From the NCBI GenBank assembly GCA_002254365.1, contig NIUT01000020.1, forward strand, positions 2,470 through 48,515: a DNA stretch of 46,046 nt. The letters run 5' to 3'. Origin of the DNA: Nitrospira sp. UW-LDO-01 (GTDB taxonomy: Bacteria; Nitrospirota; Nitrospiria; Nitrospirales; Nitrospiraceae). Positions 25,834 to 35,263 of this stretch are shown here, in pieces. Below the pieces are notes generated by a model. That model was not told the DNA's origin. It ran no database searches and saw nothing but the letters and a program-made list of their open reading frames with translations. Numbering within the stretch: position 1 is the stretch's first letter; each line of letters opens with the position of its first letter. Made by a program: the position numbers and the translations under genes.

Positions 25834-26475
25834 TTATGCCCCAGGACTTGTTCGTCGTCTCGGCCAATGCGACCAGAGGAAGTAGCCGATCGCGACGGCG
25901 AGGACGAGCCCAATGACAATGTCAAATTGATGAAAGTAGTCTCGCAGATGTTCCCACTGTTCGCCCATCCGAAGCCCGATGTACGCCAAGAGATAGCACC
26001 AAGGCAAGGCTCCGACAAAGGTGAAGATGACGAATCGTGGAAAGTTCATCTTCGCGATACCGGCCGGAAGCGAAATGAACGTGCGCACCACGGGAAGCAT
26101 TCGGCCGAAAAAGACGGCCGCCTCTCCATATTTGGCAAACCAGCGATCAGCGACATCGAGATCATGGTGAGAGACCAAGAAATAGGGGCCAAAGCGTTCC
26201 GCAAATGGTCGCCCTCCCCACACTCCCACGTAGTAGGCGACAATCGAGCCAAGTACATTGCCGACTGCACCCGCCAGGGTCACACCCCATATCGTAAACT
26301 CCCCGGTCATCACGAGGTACCCGGAGAAAGGCATGATGATTTCGCTCGGGAGAGGGATGCAGGCACTCTCAACCGCCATCGTGAAGAGAATCCCTCCATA
26401 CCCAAACCTCGAAATGCAGGCGATGATGAATCGGCTCAGTTCACCAATAATCGACTCAATCAAACTTCCGATCAT
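25834..26475 (-). CDS. DedA-family membrane protein
   Basis: A polytopic inner-membrane protein of the DedA/SNARE-associated (VTT) family. Hallmarks are ESACIPLPSEIIMPFSGYL, with the conserved acidic and Pro residues, GSIVAYYVGVWGG, and the arginine-bearing FFGRMLPVVRTFISLPAG. DedA proteins act as lipid carriers, including recycling of undecaprenyl phosphate, and support membrane energetics; the exact substrate here is unknown. The ATG at 26475 overlaps the surE stop (ATGA). A longer frame to 26556 starts inside surE and is not preferred. Confidence 0.9.
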   Translation of the reverse strand: MIGSLIESIIGELSRFIIACISRFGYGGILFTMAVESACIPLPSEIIMPFSGYLVMTGEFTIWGVTLAGAVGNVLGSIVAYYVGVWGGRPFAERFGPYFLVSHHDLDVADRWFAKYGEAAVFFGRMLPVVRTFISLPAGIAKMNFPRFVIFTFVGALPWCYLLAYIGLRMGEQWEHLRDYFHQFDIVIGLVLAVAIGYFLWSHWPRRRTSPGA

Positions 26476-27284
26476 CTCCCCACCGCCTTGGCCGAACGGC
26501 GGAAGGACGGTGAAACAGCCCCTTTGTCGGCACTTCGCGCAATAACGGGTTCCCATGCTCTGAAGTGATCCACCACTGCATGGTTGGTAGTATCCAAGAG
26601 GATTGGTGTAATGGACACGTATCCGTCTTCAAGCGCCTCGTGGTCCGCATCCTTACTACGACTCCACGAGATCCGCTTCCCGGCAATCCAATAGTAGGCT
26701 CGACCATGAGGATCGACTTTTTCGATGATTGGATTGTGGAACCGTCGTCGACTCAGACAGGTAATCCGTACTCCTCGAATCTTGGACTGAGCCCGATCCG
26801 GGATGTTGACGTTCAAGAGGGTTTCATCAGGGAGACCTTGGTCCAGCACAAGCCTGGCAATCCGAGTGGCATAGGTTGCGCCAATATTGAAGCGAAATGC
26901 CCCCTGCCCTTCCTGCGAAACGGCAAGAGAAGGTACACCAAGAATGGTGCCTTCCATCGCCGCTGATACAGTCCCCGAGTACATGACATCGTCGCCAAGG
27001 TTGACACCTTTGTTGATGCCAGAGACGACGATGGCCGGAGGTTTGGGCATGACCTTGAGCAGGGCCAGATTCACACAGTCGACCGGCGTCCCGTTGACCG
27101 TATAGGTTCGAGGCGCTACGCGGTGAACACGCAATGGCTTATGTAAGGTCACGGCATGAGCGACGGCTGTGCGCTCCCGATCCGGAGCCACAACCCACAC
27201 TTCCCCAACGGCAGCCAGTGCTTGTGCCAAGGCTGTAAGCCCAGGGGACTGGATGCCGTCGTCGTTGGTCACTAGGATACGCAT
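26472..27284 (-). CDS. surE: 5'/3'-nucleotidase SurE
   Basis: A survival-protein SurE phosphatase acting on nucleoside monophosphates. The metal-binding TNDDGIQSPG at residues 6-15 and the conserved VSGINKGVNLGDDVMYSGTV stretch are both present, and the 270-residue length is normal. The ATG at 27284 lies only about 12 bases after the U-run of the terminator that follows tRNA-Pro, and the intervening bases contain no Shine-Dalgarno-like sequence, which is unusual. Heads the run surE-dedA-cysS-rlmB. Confidence 0.95.
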   Translation of the reverse strand: MRILVTNDDGIQSPGLTALAQALAAVGEVWVVAPDRERTAVAHAVTLHKPLRVHRVAPRTYTVNGTPVDCVNLALLKVMPKPPAIVVSGINKGVNLGDDVMYSGTVSAAMEGTILGVPSLAVSQEGQGAFRFNIGATYATRIARLVLDQGLPDETLLNVNIPDRAQSKIRGVRITCLSRRRFHNPIIEKVDPHGRAYYWIAGKRISWSRSKDADHEALEDGYVSITPILLDTTNHAVVDHFRAWEPVIARSADKGAVSPSFRRSAKAVGR

Positions 27285-27296
27285 GGAAGGACTACA

Positions 27297-27321
27297 ATAA
27301 AAAAGCTGCCCGAGGCAGCTT
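27297..27321 (-). terminator. Intrinsic terminator after tRNA-Pro
   Basis: Eight-base-pair stem, arms 27314-27321 and 27303-27310, three-base loop, followed on the minus strand by six T and then ATT. It lies 55 bases beyond the tRNA 3' end and immediately before surE. A textbook Rho-independent terminator. Confidence 0.85.
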
Positions 27322-27375
27322 CGACGGAACTACGAGATCCGTTTTCTTCCCTCATCCCTTCAAGATTCTGCAAAC

Positions 27376-27452
27376 TGGTCGGGGCGGCGGGATTTGAACC
27401 CACGACCACTCGCACCCCAAGCGAGTGCGCTACCGGGCTGCGCTACGCCCCG
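27376..27452 (-). tRNA. tRNA-Pro (anticodon GGG)
   Basis: The 77 bases fold as a complete cloverleaf on the minus strand: acceptor CGGGGCG/CGCCCCG, D arm GCGC/GCGC, anticodon arm CTCGC-TTGGGGT-GCGAG with GGG at 34-36, T arm GTGGG-TTCAAAT-CCCGC, discriminator A, and an encoded CCA end. It reads CCC and CCU proline codons. It follows the MerR and ihfA genes, an arrangement seen in many bacteria. Confidence 0.97.
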
Positions 27453-27533
27453 ACATGTTCTCGACTCTTGAGCCGGTTATTGTCGCAGATTCTCTCGTGA
27501 TTGTCTTCGGTGAAATGCACCGTCTCTTTTGAT

Positions 27534-27884
27534 TTATGATGAATGCGAATCGATGATCTTCAGAATGACTTGGAGGTCGCCTCTCAGCTTTTTGGCGATC
27601 TCCCTCGGCCTCAGGCGGCGGGTAGCAGCCCTCCCACGACGGACCCAATATCGCTTCACGCCCTCAAGCGTATGCCCTTCTTCATACAGCATGCGCTTGA
27701 TGTGCAAGACGGTTTCGATATCGCGTTGAACGTACAGTCGTTGATTACCTCGACTCTTCTTGGGTTTTAAAAATGTAAATTGAGATTCCCAGAAACGGAG
27801 TACGTACGAGGGAAGCCTTGTCAGCCGACTCACCTCGCCGATCTTATAGAAAACCTTGCTGCCCAGCCTGGGCTCAGTTCCCAT
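27534..27884 (-). CDS. MerR-family transcriptional regulator
   Basis: A winged HTH of MerR type near the N-terminus: FYKIGEVSRLTRLPSYVLRF then WESQF and NQRLYVQRDIETVLHIKRML. The effector region after it is short (about 45 basic residues) and has no cysteine metal site, so it is the small ihfA-linked MerR group rather than a metal sensor. ATG 27884 has GAGG upstream; a GTG at 27896 is the alternative. It lies 42 bp after ihfA and 81 bp before tRNA-Pro. Its targets are unknown. Confidence 0.85.
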   Translation of the reverse strand: MGTEPRLGSKVFYKIGEVSRLTRLPSYVLRFWESQFTFLKPKKSRGNQRLYVQRDIETVLHIKRMLYEEGHTLEGVKRYWVRRGRAATRRLRPREIAKKLRGDLQVILKIIDSHSS

Positions 27885-27926
27885 GACCGGCCTCACGGTT
27901 CGGTCGACAATGTGGGTGAAGTCGCC

Positions 27927-28202
27927 TTACGAATTGACGTACTTCTTGAATACCTGGCTTGGACGAAATGTAACGACTCGCCGGGGGGTAATCCCAATCT
28001 CTTCTCCGGTCCGTGGGTTGCGCCCCTTCCGGGCGCCTTTGCTCCGCACGACAAAATTGCCAAACCCTGCGATTTTAACCGATTCTCCCTTCTGCAGTAC
28101 CGACTTGAGGAGATTCAGCACGAACTCGACGATATCAGCCGCTTCATTTTTTGAAATCCCAACCTGCTTAAAAATTTCCTCAGCGATATCCGCCTTTCTC
28201 AT
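27927..28202 (-). CDS. ihfA: Integration host factor alpha subunit (HU/IHF family)
   Basis: A 91-residue DNA-bending protein of the HU/IHF fold. The arm motif RKGRNPRTGEEI contains the intercalating proline, and VKIAGFGNFVVR and VTFRPSQVFKKYVN match IHF-alpha rather than HU. Together with its partner it bends DNA; such bending often assists sigma-54 promoters like that found at 16.4 kb. Linked to a MerR gene as in many genomes. Confidence 0.9.
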   Translation of the reverse strand: MRKADIAEEIFKQVGISKNEAADIVEFVLNLLKSVLQKGESVKIAGFGNFVVRSKGARKGRNPRTGEEIGITPRRVVTFRPSQVFKKYVNS

Positions 28203-28279
28203 GCCATCCCCCCCCTACATGACGACGACTCCCCGCACTCCCTGTCAGAACCATCCACCGAGTGCGGTAAGTTTGTCTT

Positions 28280-28308
28280 AAGTTACGTGAGGTTATGACA
28301 CCTGTCAA
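28280..28308 (-). promoter_or_regulatory. Probable promoter of ihfA-merR
   Basis: Minus strand: TTGACA (28303-28308), a 17-base spacer, then TAACTT (28280-28285), a perfect -35 with a weak -10. A TGACA-CC-TGTCA palindrome overlaps the -35 and could be an operator. It lies about 75 bases ahead of the ihfA start. Confidence 0.45.
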
Positions 28309-28339
28309 GAATAAATTGGAGAATGCTTACGAAAATACT

Positions 28340-29989
28340 CTAGTTTTTTGACAGCAGTTTATATTCGATACTATCGACGAGAGCCTGCCACGTCGCTTCA
28401 ATGATATTTTCAGAGACCCCCACCGTTCCCCATTTGTCTTTGTGATCGCCCGACTCGATTAAGACACGCACTTTTGATTCGGTCCCCCGATTCGCCGCCA
28501 ACACCCGGACCTTATAGTCGAGCAGTTTCACCTCTCGAAGCTGCGGATAGAACTTTTCCAGGGCTTTGCGCAACGCATGATCCAACGCATTGACCGGCCC
28601 CGCCCCGACCGCCGCCGTGTGCTCGACCACGTCCCCAACCTTGACCATCACCGTCGCCTCCGAAAGCAGGGAACCATCCTCCTGCTTCTTCTCGACGATC
28701 ACGCGAAACCCAAGCAATCGAAATGATGACTTGTGACTCCCCATCGCCTTTCGCATCAACAACTCAAATGAGCCCTCGGCCCCTTCGAATTGATAGCCCT
28801 GACTTTCTCGCTCCTTCAAGGTATGGACCAGCTCATCAACTTTGGCGTGGTTCTTCGAAAGCCTGATCCCATAGGCTTCGATTTTGTCGAGCAGGCCGCT
28901 GCGTCCTCCGTAGTCGGAGATCAACATCCGCTGCCGATTGCCGACGCGAGCCGGATCGATATGTTCATAGGTCGCCGAGTTCTTCAACACTGCGTGAATG
29001 TGCACCCCGCCTTTATGGGCGAACGCGGAATCTCCGACATAGGGCTGATGCTTATTGGGCATCAGATTGGCGATCTCCGTGACGAATCCGGATACATCTT
29101 TGAGATGGCTCAGGGTATTGCTCAGGGCCTGGCGTTTCATTTTCAGCTCGAGATTCGGAATAATGGAGCAGAGGTTGGCATTTCCACAGCGTTCCCCAAT
29201 GCCATTGATCGTCCCCTGTACCTGCTGAATCCCCATCTCGATCGCCACAAGGGAATTCGCGACGGCCATTTCACAATCGTTATGTGCGTGGATACCGAGC
29301 GGCACCCCGCATTCCCGCTGCACGACGCCACAGATCTCACGGATTTCCCACGGCATCGTGCCCCCGTTGGTATCACAAAGAATCACTCGCTCCGCACCGG
29401 CCTGTACCGCTTTCCTGATCGTACTCAACGCATAGTCCGGATTGGTCTTATAGCCATCGAAAAAATGCTCCGCATCGTAGAAGACACGGCGACCTTTTCC
29501 TCGGAGATAGCCGATGGAGTCACTGATCAACTCAAGGTTTTTGTGCAGAGAGATACCGAGCGCGTCGGTCACATGGAGCGACCAGGTCTTCCCAAAGAGC
29601 GTAATAATCTTTGTGTCCGCACCGAGTAACGCCTGCAGATTCGGATCCTTGCGAACCGTATTACTGGCTTTCCTAGTCGACCCGAACGCAATGACGTCCG
29701 CACGTTTCAGCGGGATCGTCTTGATCATCCGAAAGAATTCAATATCTTTTGGATTTGCGCCGGGCCATCCACCTTCAATAAAATGCACGCCCAGACTATC
29801 CAATTTCTGCGCAATCAACACCTTGTCTGCGGCGGAGAAACTGACATCCTCCGCCTGCGCGCCATCACGCAACGTGGTGTCATAGATTTCTAATTTCGCC
29901 GTCTGCTCGGCAGACGGACTTTTAACAGCAACCGGAGCCTGTTCACGGACAACGCGGGCAGTACGTGATTGTTTGGTATGGCTAGCCAT
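28340..29989 (-). CDS. cimA: (R)-citramalate synthase
   Basis: Condenses acetyl-CoA with pyruvate to citramalate, the threonine-independent first step of isoleucine synthesis. The HMG-CoA-lyase-like barrel has the signature YDTTLRDGAQ with the metal/substrate residues, HAHNDCEMAVANS near the second metal site, and GTINGIGERCGNANL. A LeuA dimer/allosteric domain occupies the C-terminal 150 residues. The 549-residue length and the pattern of conserved motifs fit the CimA branch better than LeuA or homocitrate synthase. About 30 extra residues precede the barrel. No ribosome binding site lies in the last 20 bases before the ATG; an AGGAG is tied up in a hairpin at 30005-30023. Confidence 0.9.
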   Translation of the reverse strand: MASHTKQSRTARVVREQAPVAVKSPSAEQTAKLEIYDTTLRDGAQAEDVSFSAADKVLIAQKLDSLGVHFIEGGWPGANPKDIEFFRMIKTIPLKRADVIAFGSTRKASNTVRKDPNLQALLGADTKIITLFGKTWSLHVTDALGISLHKNLELISDSIGYLRGKGRRVFYDAEHFFDGYKTNPDYALSTIRKAVQAGAERVILCDTNGGTMPWEIREICGVVQRECGVPLGIHAHNDCEMAVANSLVAIEMGIQQVQGTINGIGERCGNANLCSIIPNLELKMKRQALSNTLSHLKDVSGFVTEIANLMPNKHQPYVGDSAFAHKGGVHIHAVLKNSATYEHIDPARVGNRQRMLISDYGGRSGLLDKIEAYGIRLSKNHAKVDELVHTLKERESQGYQFEGAEGSFELLMRKAMGSHKSSFRLLGFRVIVEKKQEDGSLLSEATVMVKVGDVVEHTAAVGAGPVNALDHALRKALEKFYPQLREVKLLDYKVRVLAANRGTESKVRVLIESGDHKDKWGTVGVSENIIEATWQALVDSIEYKLLSKN

Positions 29990-30433
29990 GGGGGGAAAGG
30001 GTATCAGGAGAGGGGCTCTCCTGTCGAGACGTCATGCTTGCGCGACTTGCACCATCACTCGGTCAATTTCTGAATGAGTTGATCAGAACTTACGACGCGC
30101 ATCTGGCAACCGTTACGGCTCGGAACAGCACCTGGTGGCTGCCTACTATGGGTTTGCAATCCCCTCCCGCGTGTTTACTATCACAACCAGAATCGCGAGA
30201 TTCGAATCCGTCCAGTTCTAATAGTACTGATCGATGACTCTCCCAGATTCTGAGGTGCATAGACTTTCCTCAGTCTCAGGAACAAATCACGTGGTAGTCC
30301 AAGATTTCCTCGAGAGGAACACTGTTGATTTCATTAGCTGGCAACAGGAAGCAGATTTATCGTGAGGCAGCTGCGTCCGACGAAAGCCGATCCAAGTGGT
30401 GATGGTCGTGTGCTGGTCTTATTCCGACTGGTA
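29990..30433. other. Long spacer between lysC and cimA
   Basis: About 440 bp with no credible gene; a 67-codon plus-strand frame at 30034-30237 has no family features. The cimA promoter and lysC terminator should be here but no clear match was found. A GATTCGAATC palindrome near 30200 resembles a tRNA T-loop, but no cloverleaf can be built around it. The small hairpin next to cimA is listed separately. Confidence 0.5.
30005..30023 (-). promoter_or_regulatory. Leader hairpin just upstream of cimA
   Basis: Eight-base arms CAGGAGAG and CTCTCCTG around CCC on the minus strand, ending 15 bases before the cimA ATG. The left arm contains AGGAG, the only Shine-Dalgarno-like stretch in the leader, so folding would hide it. 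A control role is inference. Confidence 0.4.
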
Positions 30434-31657
30434 TCAGGACCGCACTTGGTCAAGACCGAATGCTGAATGGAGGGAGCGCATGGCCAGCTCGAGGTACTTC
30501 TCATCGATCACGCAAGAGATTTTGATCTCCGACGTGCTGATCATCATGATGTTGACCCCCTCGTGCGACAGCACGTTGAACATCTTGGCTGCCACGCCGG
30601 AATGCGACCGCATGCCTACGCCGATAAGCGAAACCTTCGCGATGGCTTCGGTGACGGAGACCGATTTGGCCTCGATATCCTTCGCCACGCCTTGGATGAG
30701 GGGCACGGCTTTCTTGAGGTCCGCCCGGGGGACGGTAAAGGAGAGGTCCGTCAGGGCTGCTTGGCTGATGTTCTGAATGATCATGTCGACATTGATGTTG
30801 GCCTCGGCCACAGGTCCGAAGATCCGAGCAGCAATGCCCGGCTTATCCGGGACACCAATAATCGTGATCTTTGCCTGGTTCCGGTCACCCGTGACTCCAG
30901 CAACCGCCGCCGCTTCCATATCCGTATCTTCCTTCGTCACGAGGGTTCCCTTTCCTTCTTTGAAGCTGGAATTCACTTCGACCGGCACGTTGAACTTCGC
31001 CGCGAATTCCACCGATCGAGTCTGCAGCACTTTGGCGCCAAGACTCGCCATTTCGAGCATCTCTTCATAGGAAATCTTGTCGATGCGCTTCGCTGCCGGG
31101 ACAATATTGGGATCGGCGGTGTAGACCCCGTCGACATCGGTAAAGATAATGCAGCGATCAGCTTTCAGCGCTGCCGCCACCGCAACTGCGGAAAGATCGG
31201 ACCCACCTCGCCCCAGCGTCGTCACATCCGACCGTTCGTTGATGCCTTGAAACCCCGCTACAACCGGCACCACCCCTTGATCCAGGGCCTCGCGGAGCCG
31301 TCCGGACGTCACGCGTGCGATACGCGCCTTCGTATGGGCGCTGTCGGTCATGATGCCCACCTGCCGGCCTGTAAACGAGCGCGCATCAACGCCTCGCCCA
31401 CGTAACTCCATCGCCAACAGGGCGATGGTGACGCGCTCGCCGGTGGAGAGCAGCATGTCCATCTCCCGATCATCCGGAGTCGCGGTCACTTCATGGGCGA
31501 GTTTAATAAGGCGATCTGTTTCACCGCTCATCGCGGAGAGCACGACGACGACTTGATGGCCGTCTCGCAGTGTTTTCTCGACACGATCGGCTACCCGTTG
31601 GATACGCTCGATGGTCCCGACCGACGTGCCGCCGTATTTCTGGACGATAAGTGCCAC
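30434..31657 (-). CDS. lysC: Aspartate kinase
   Basis: Phosphorylates aspartate, the first step toward lysine, methionine and threonine. The catalytic N-terminus has KYGGTSVG, the nucleotide/aspartate sites [20 protein letters not shown] and [11 protein letters not shown]. Two ACT domains ([12 protein letters not shown] and [14 protein letters not shown]) end the 407-residue chain, implying feedback control by lysine and/or threonine. Translation probably starts at a GTG at 31657. Last gene of the alaC-hom-thrC-apgM-lysC operon, five bases after apgM. Confidence 0.96.
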   Translation of the reverse strand: MALIVQKYGGTSVGTIERIQRVADRVEKTLRDGHQVVVVLSAMSGETDRLIKLAHEVTATPDDREMDMLLSTGERVTIALLAMELRGRGVDARSFTGRQVGIMTDSAHTKARIARVTSGRLREALDQGVVPVVAGFQGINERSDVTTLGRGGSDLSAVAVAAALKADRCIIFTDVDGVYTADPNIVPAAKRIDKISYEEMLEMASLGAKVLQTRSVEFAAKFNVPVEVNSSFKEGKGTLVTKEDTDMEAAAVAGVTGDRNQAKITIIGVPDKPGIAARIFGPVAEANINVDMIIQNISQAALTDLSFTVPRADLKKAVPLIQGVAKDIEAKSVSVTEAIAKVSLIGVGMRSHSGVAAKMFNVLSHEGVNIMMISTSEIKISCVIDEKYLELAMRSLHSAFGLDQVRS

Positions 31658-31662
31658 GATGG

Positions 31663-32871
31663 TCAGCTTTTAGAGAAAAACTTGTTCGCGAACTTCGTGG
31701 CATCGCGAGCAGGCATGTCGGCGGCCTGTGCATCTACCTCGGTGAATCGACGGCCGGCTAATCCAGCAACTTGCTTGCCGCCCTCGCCGAACGCATAAAA
31801 GGGTTGACCGTTGACTCCTCGTCCGTGCTCGCACACGACCAGGAACCGAAAGGGCCCTTGCTTGGCTAGCCCCTCAACGAGCGGACCAACCAGATGACGG
31901 TCGAACTCTTCGATGCCACGCACCTTCGCTTTGATATCAGTGCCGTGGATGATCTCGTCCGTCAATCGAGCGTGGACATACACAAAATCTTTCTTGGCAA
32001 ATTCGGCGAGCGCCACAGTGGCCCTGGTGCGCAGATCGTCGTCGGCCAGTCGTTCCGGATCGACTGCCTCAAGGCCGGCACAGATCCCGACACCGCGGTA
32101 GACATCGCTGGTCGCCACGACGGCCCCGGCAATGTCGTACTTTTCGGTCAGGCTCGGCCACATGACGGCTCGCCCCTCACCCCACAGCCACACACAATTT
32201 GCCGCTTTCTTTCCCTCGGCAATCCGCTCATCGTTGACCGGATGATCGCGCATGATCACATGCGCCGCATCCATGAGCTTGCGGAGAATGTCTGCACCAT
32301 CGCCCGTGGGCAGGGCATCGACAATGGATTGACCAAGGAAGGACTGCGGATCGTGACAGAGCGCTCGCGACTTGCCATTGACCCAGACCATGAGATGGCG
32401 GTGACCGGCGCCCGGATAGAACTGAATGGTTTCGGAACCGAGTTGCTCGTTGATCGCCTCGAGCAATTCACGGGCCTCTTCAGTCTCGATTAAGCCGGCT
32501 GTCGCATCGTCCATGATCACATTCGGCCCTAACTTCTTAATCTCTGCGCCCTTTCCGCCCTCCGCTCGCAGCGTGACCATCGTGCAGCGATAGACCACGT
32601 CATGTTCCGTCACCGAGACACCCAGGCTTGCCGCTTCCAACGGCCCAGGACCTTGATAGTATTTCTTTGGGTCATAGCCGAGAATGGCCGCCCCGAGCAA
32701 TCCACCTCCATGCCGAATCCCCTCACTTGGAATGATCAGCTGACCGAGCTCTCCGGTTTGAGTGAGCTGATCGAGATGGGGAGTGGCGGCCGCCTGCAGT
32801 GGTGTTCGCCCATTGAGTTCTGCTTGTGGATGGTCCGCCATCCCACCAGCATGCACGATCACATATTTCAT
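31663..32871 (-). CDS. Phosphoglycerate-mutase-like protein (ApgM/COG3635 type), divergent active site
   Basis: The 402-residue sequence follows the archaeal-type, cofactor-independent phosphoglycerate mutase pattern of the alkaline phosphatase superfamily: [47 protein letters not shown] and [20 protein letters not shown]. Key residues differ from the family consensus as I remember it: the metal Asp of GDGMAD is Gly9, and the nucleophile Ser of GSDVANLS aligns with Gly56 in [16 protein letters not shown] pair is kept, while PDHPTP reads CEHGRG. It therefore probably does not work as an ordinary mutase. It lies inside a threonine operon that lacks thrB, and this family has been proposed from genome context as a homoserine kinase substitute; that is the leading but unproven role. 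Confidence 0.8.
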   Translation of the reverse strand: MKYVIVHAGGMADHPQAELNGRTPLQAAATPHLDQLTQTGELGQLIIPSEGIRHGGGLLGAAILGYDPKKYYQGPGPLEAASLGVSVTEHDVVYRCTMVTLRAEGGKGAEIKKLGPNVIMDDATAGLIETEEARELLEAINEQLGSETIQFYPGAGHRHLMVWVNGKSRALCHDPQSFLGQSIVDALPTGDGADILRKLMDAAHVIMRDHPVNDERIAEGKKAANCVWLWGEGRAVMWPSLTEKYDIAGAVVATSDVYRGVGICAGLEAVDPERLADDDLRTRATVALAEFAKKDFVYVHARLTDEIIHGTDIKAKVRGIEEFDRHLVGPLVEGLAKQGPFRFLVVCEHGRGVNGQPFYAFGEGGKQVAGLAGRRFTEVDAQAADMPARDATKFANKFFSKS

Positions 32872-32887
32872 TGAATCTACACGCCTT

Positions 32888-33946
32888 TCACACGTTCAAT
32901 AATCGAGCGACATCCTCGCGCGTCGCCTTAACAGTCAGTGGTTGTTTGGACACAGAAATGGCGGTATCGGCATCCTTCAGCCCATGTCCTGTCAGAGTAC
33001 ATACCACCGTGTCACCTTCCCGCAGAGCCTTGTGACGATGAAGCTTGGCCACGCCGGCCACGGAGGCAGCCGAGGCCGGCTCGCAAAAGACCCCTTCCGT
33101 GGCAGCGACCACTGTATAGGCCTGAAGAATTTCGTCGTCTGTCACCATATCGATCGCGCCGGATGACTCTTGCACTGCGCTCAAAGCCGAGGACCAACTC
33201 GCAGGGTTGCCGATCCGAATGGCGGTCGCAACGGTCTGTGGTTGTTCAACGACCTTCCCCAATACGATGGGGGCCGCACCTGCCGCTTGAAACCCCATCA
33301 TGCGGGGCAGCCGTGTGATCTGGCTGGCGGCACGATACTCCGTGTAGCCCTTCCAATACGCTGTGATATTTCCGGCATTTCCCACCGGCAAGACGTGGAG
33401 GGCCGGAGCATCGCCAAGCTGATCGCAGACCTCAAACGCTGCGGTTTTCTGCCCTTCAATCCTGTACGGATTCACGGAGTTCACGAGTTCGATATGAAGT
33501 GAGGTCGATAGGTCTTTGACGAGGGTGAGGGCCTGATCAAAGTTTCCTTCTATCTGAATGACCGTCGCCTGATGCATCATGGCTTGAGACAATTTGCCCA
33601 TCGCGATCTTGCCAGCTGGAATCAACACGTACACCGACAATCCGGCTCGAGCTCCATAGGCGGCGGCGGACGCTGACGTATTCCCCGTTGACGCGCACAT
33701 GACCGCCCGCACACCACTCTCCACCGCTTTCGAAATGGCAAAGGTCATCCCCCGGTCTTTAAATGACCCGGTAGGATTGACCCCTTCGAACTTGAGATAG
33801 AGTTCAATTCCCGGCGCAATCGCCTTGGCCAATCGTGCAGCACGAATCAGTGGAGTATTTCCCTCGCCCAAGCTGATGACTGGAGTCTTCTCGGTAACAG
33901 GAAGGAATTTACGGTATTCCTCTATAATCCCTCGCCAACGATTCAT
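32888..33946 (-). CDS. thrC: Threonine synthase
   Basis: A PLP enzyme turning O-phosphohomoserine into threonine. The PLP lysine is in [14 protein letters not shown] near residue 60, the phosphate-binding loop is [15 protein letters not shown], and [17 protein letters not shown] is the Asn-bearing substrate segment. At 352 residues it is the short form without a long N-terminal domain. It stands between hom and the phosphoglycerate-mutase-like gene; its substrate requires a homoserine kinase that is not otherwise visible in the window. Confidence 0.95.
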   Translation of the reverse strand: MNRWRGIIEEYRKFLPVTEKTPVISLGEGNTPLIRAARLAKAIAPGIELYLKFEGVNPTGSFKDRGMTFAISKAVESGVRAVMCASTGNTSASAAAYGARAGLSVYVLIPAGKIAMGKLSQAMMHQATVIQIEGNFDQALTLVKDLSTSLHIELVNSVNPYRIEGQKTAAFEVCDQLGDAPALHVLPVGNAGNITAYWKGYTEYRAASQITRLPRMMGFQAAGAAPIVLGKVVEQPQTVATAIRIGNPASWSSALSAVQESSGAIDMVTDDEILQAYTVVAATEGVFCEPASAASVAGVAKLHRHKALREGDTVVCTLTGHGLKDADTAISVSKQPLTVKATREDVARLLNV

Positions 33947-33949
33947 CGG

Positions 33950-35263
33950 TTACTCGTCTCTACCTTCCACACGGATCAATCTCGTCGGTTCAGCTACGAA
34001 TGCGTGCCGGTTGATTTCGCGAAGTGCGGTTTGTACGTCGCGTTCTTTGGCCATGTGGGTCTTAATGACAACCGAGACAGTCTGCCCCTCTCGTCGCCCC
34101 TGTTGAACCATCGAGGAGATGCTGATCCCGCAACGCCCAAGTTCACCCGCGATCTGGGCCAAGACTCCAGGGCGATCCACCACGGTAAACCGAAGATAGT
34201 AGAGCGAACTAATCTCCTCCATGGCCCGAAGCCGTAACGGTCGCCGATGGTCCTGTTGGAATGAGGCAACCGGCACCCGGCCGATCGCACCTTTGAGAAT
34301 ATTGCGTCCGATGGCGATCACATCGCTGACCACCGCACTCCCGGTCGGCATGGACCCGGCCCCGCGCCCATAGAGCACTACATCACCGACGGCATCCCCA
34401 ACGAGCTGGATGGCATTGTACACATCTTCGACTTGTGCAATGGGAGAGGTGGACGGAAGCATCGTGGGATGCACCCGCGCTTCGATTTCTCCGTTCACAC
34501 ACTTCGCGATGCCCAAGAGCTTGATCGTGCAGCCAAACTGTTTGGCGTACGCGATATCGGTTGGCGTGATGTTCGTGATCCCTTCCGTATAAATTTCCTT
34601 GAAGTTGACGGGAGTCCCGTAGGCGAGATTCACGAGAATGGCCAGTTTGTGCGCAGAATCGACCCCAGCGACATCAAATGTGGGATCCGCTTCCGCATAG
34701 CCCGCCTGCTGCGCGTCTGCGAGTACCGCCTGAAAGTCGTGGCCCTCTTGGGTCATTCTCGACAAGATATAGTTGGATGTTCCATTGATGATTCCGTAAA
34801 TGGACTCGATCGTATTGCCGGCCAACCCTTCCGTCAATGCTCGAAGCACAGGGATTCCACCACCCACGCTGGCCTCGAACCCCAACTCCACTCCCTTCCG
34901 GGTGGCGGCAGCAAAGATTTCTTCGCCGTGCAAGGCCAAGAGCGCCTTGTTCGCCGTAACGACATGCTTCCCGGCAGCGATCGATTCCAATATGATTCGC
35001 TTCGCCGTGTCGTACCCGCCGATCAGTTCAATCACGATATCGATGTCGGGATCCGCCAGGACTTGCTTCGCATCGGTCGTGAGGACCCCTGGAGCCACGG
35101 TCACTCCACGGTCCTTGACAATGTCCAGGTCTGCCACGCGAACCAATTCGATCGGCACGCCGACCCGGCGGCGGATAAGATCGGCATTGCTGAGGAGGGT
35201 CTTCGCAACCCCGGTGCCGACGGTCCCAAACCCAATGATTCCGACTCCGATCCGAGACTTCAT
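33950..35263 (-). CDS. hom: Homoserine dehydrogenase
   Basis: Reduces aspartate semialdehyde to homoserine. The Rossmann start [16 protein letters not shown], the catalytic region [35 protein letters not shown] with its catalytic Lys/Asp following, and a C-terminal ACT domain ([19 protein letters not shown]) are all present. The ACT domain implies threonine inhibition. The start overlaps the stop of the aminotransferase gene by four bases, and thrC follows three bases after the stop. Confidence 0.96.
   Translation of the reverse strand: MKSRIGVGIIGFGTVGTGVAKTLLSNADLIRRRVGVPIELVRVADLDIVKDRGVTVAPGVLTTDAKQVLADPDIDIVIELIGGYDTAKRIILESIAAGKHVVTANKALLALHGEEIFAAATRKGVELGFEASVGGGIPVLRALTEGLAGNTIESIYGIINGTSNYILSRMTQEGHDFQAVLADAQQAGYAEADPTFDVAGVDSAHKLAILVNLAYGTPVNFKEIYTEGITNITPTDIAYAKQFGCTIKLLGIAKCVNGEIEARVHPTMLPSTSPIAQVEDVYNAIQLVGDAVGDVVLYGRGAGSMPTGSAVVSDVIAIGRNILKGAIGRVPVASFQQDHRRPLRLRAMEEISSLYYLRFTVVDRPGVLAQIAGELGRCGISISSMVQQGRREGQTVSVVIKTHMAKERDVQTALREINRHAFVAEPTRLIRVEGRDE

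Noticed and set aside
28233..28267. CCGCACTC/GAGTGCGG inverted repeat between cimA and ihfA
   Set aside because: The 19-base loop and lack of a T-run make it a poor terminator; left out as a feature.
30120..30235. Possible tRNA (T-loop-like GATTCGAATC and a TTTGCAA loop-like stretch)
   Set aside because: The T stem and acceptor stem do not pair on either strand and the distance between the two loop-like elements is too large, so no cloverleaf can be drawn.
30467..31405. Long plus-strand frame of 312 codons opposite lysC
   Set aside because: Composition is His/Arg/Asp-rich as expected from the complement of a real gene, and lysC motifs on the minus strand are complete.
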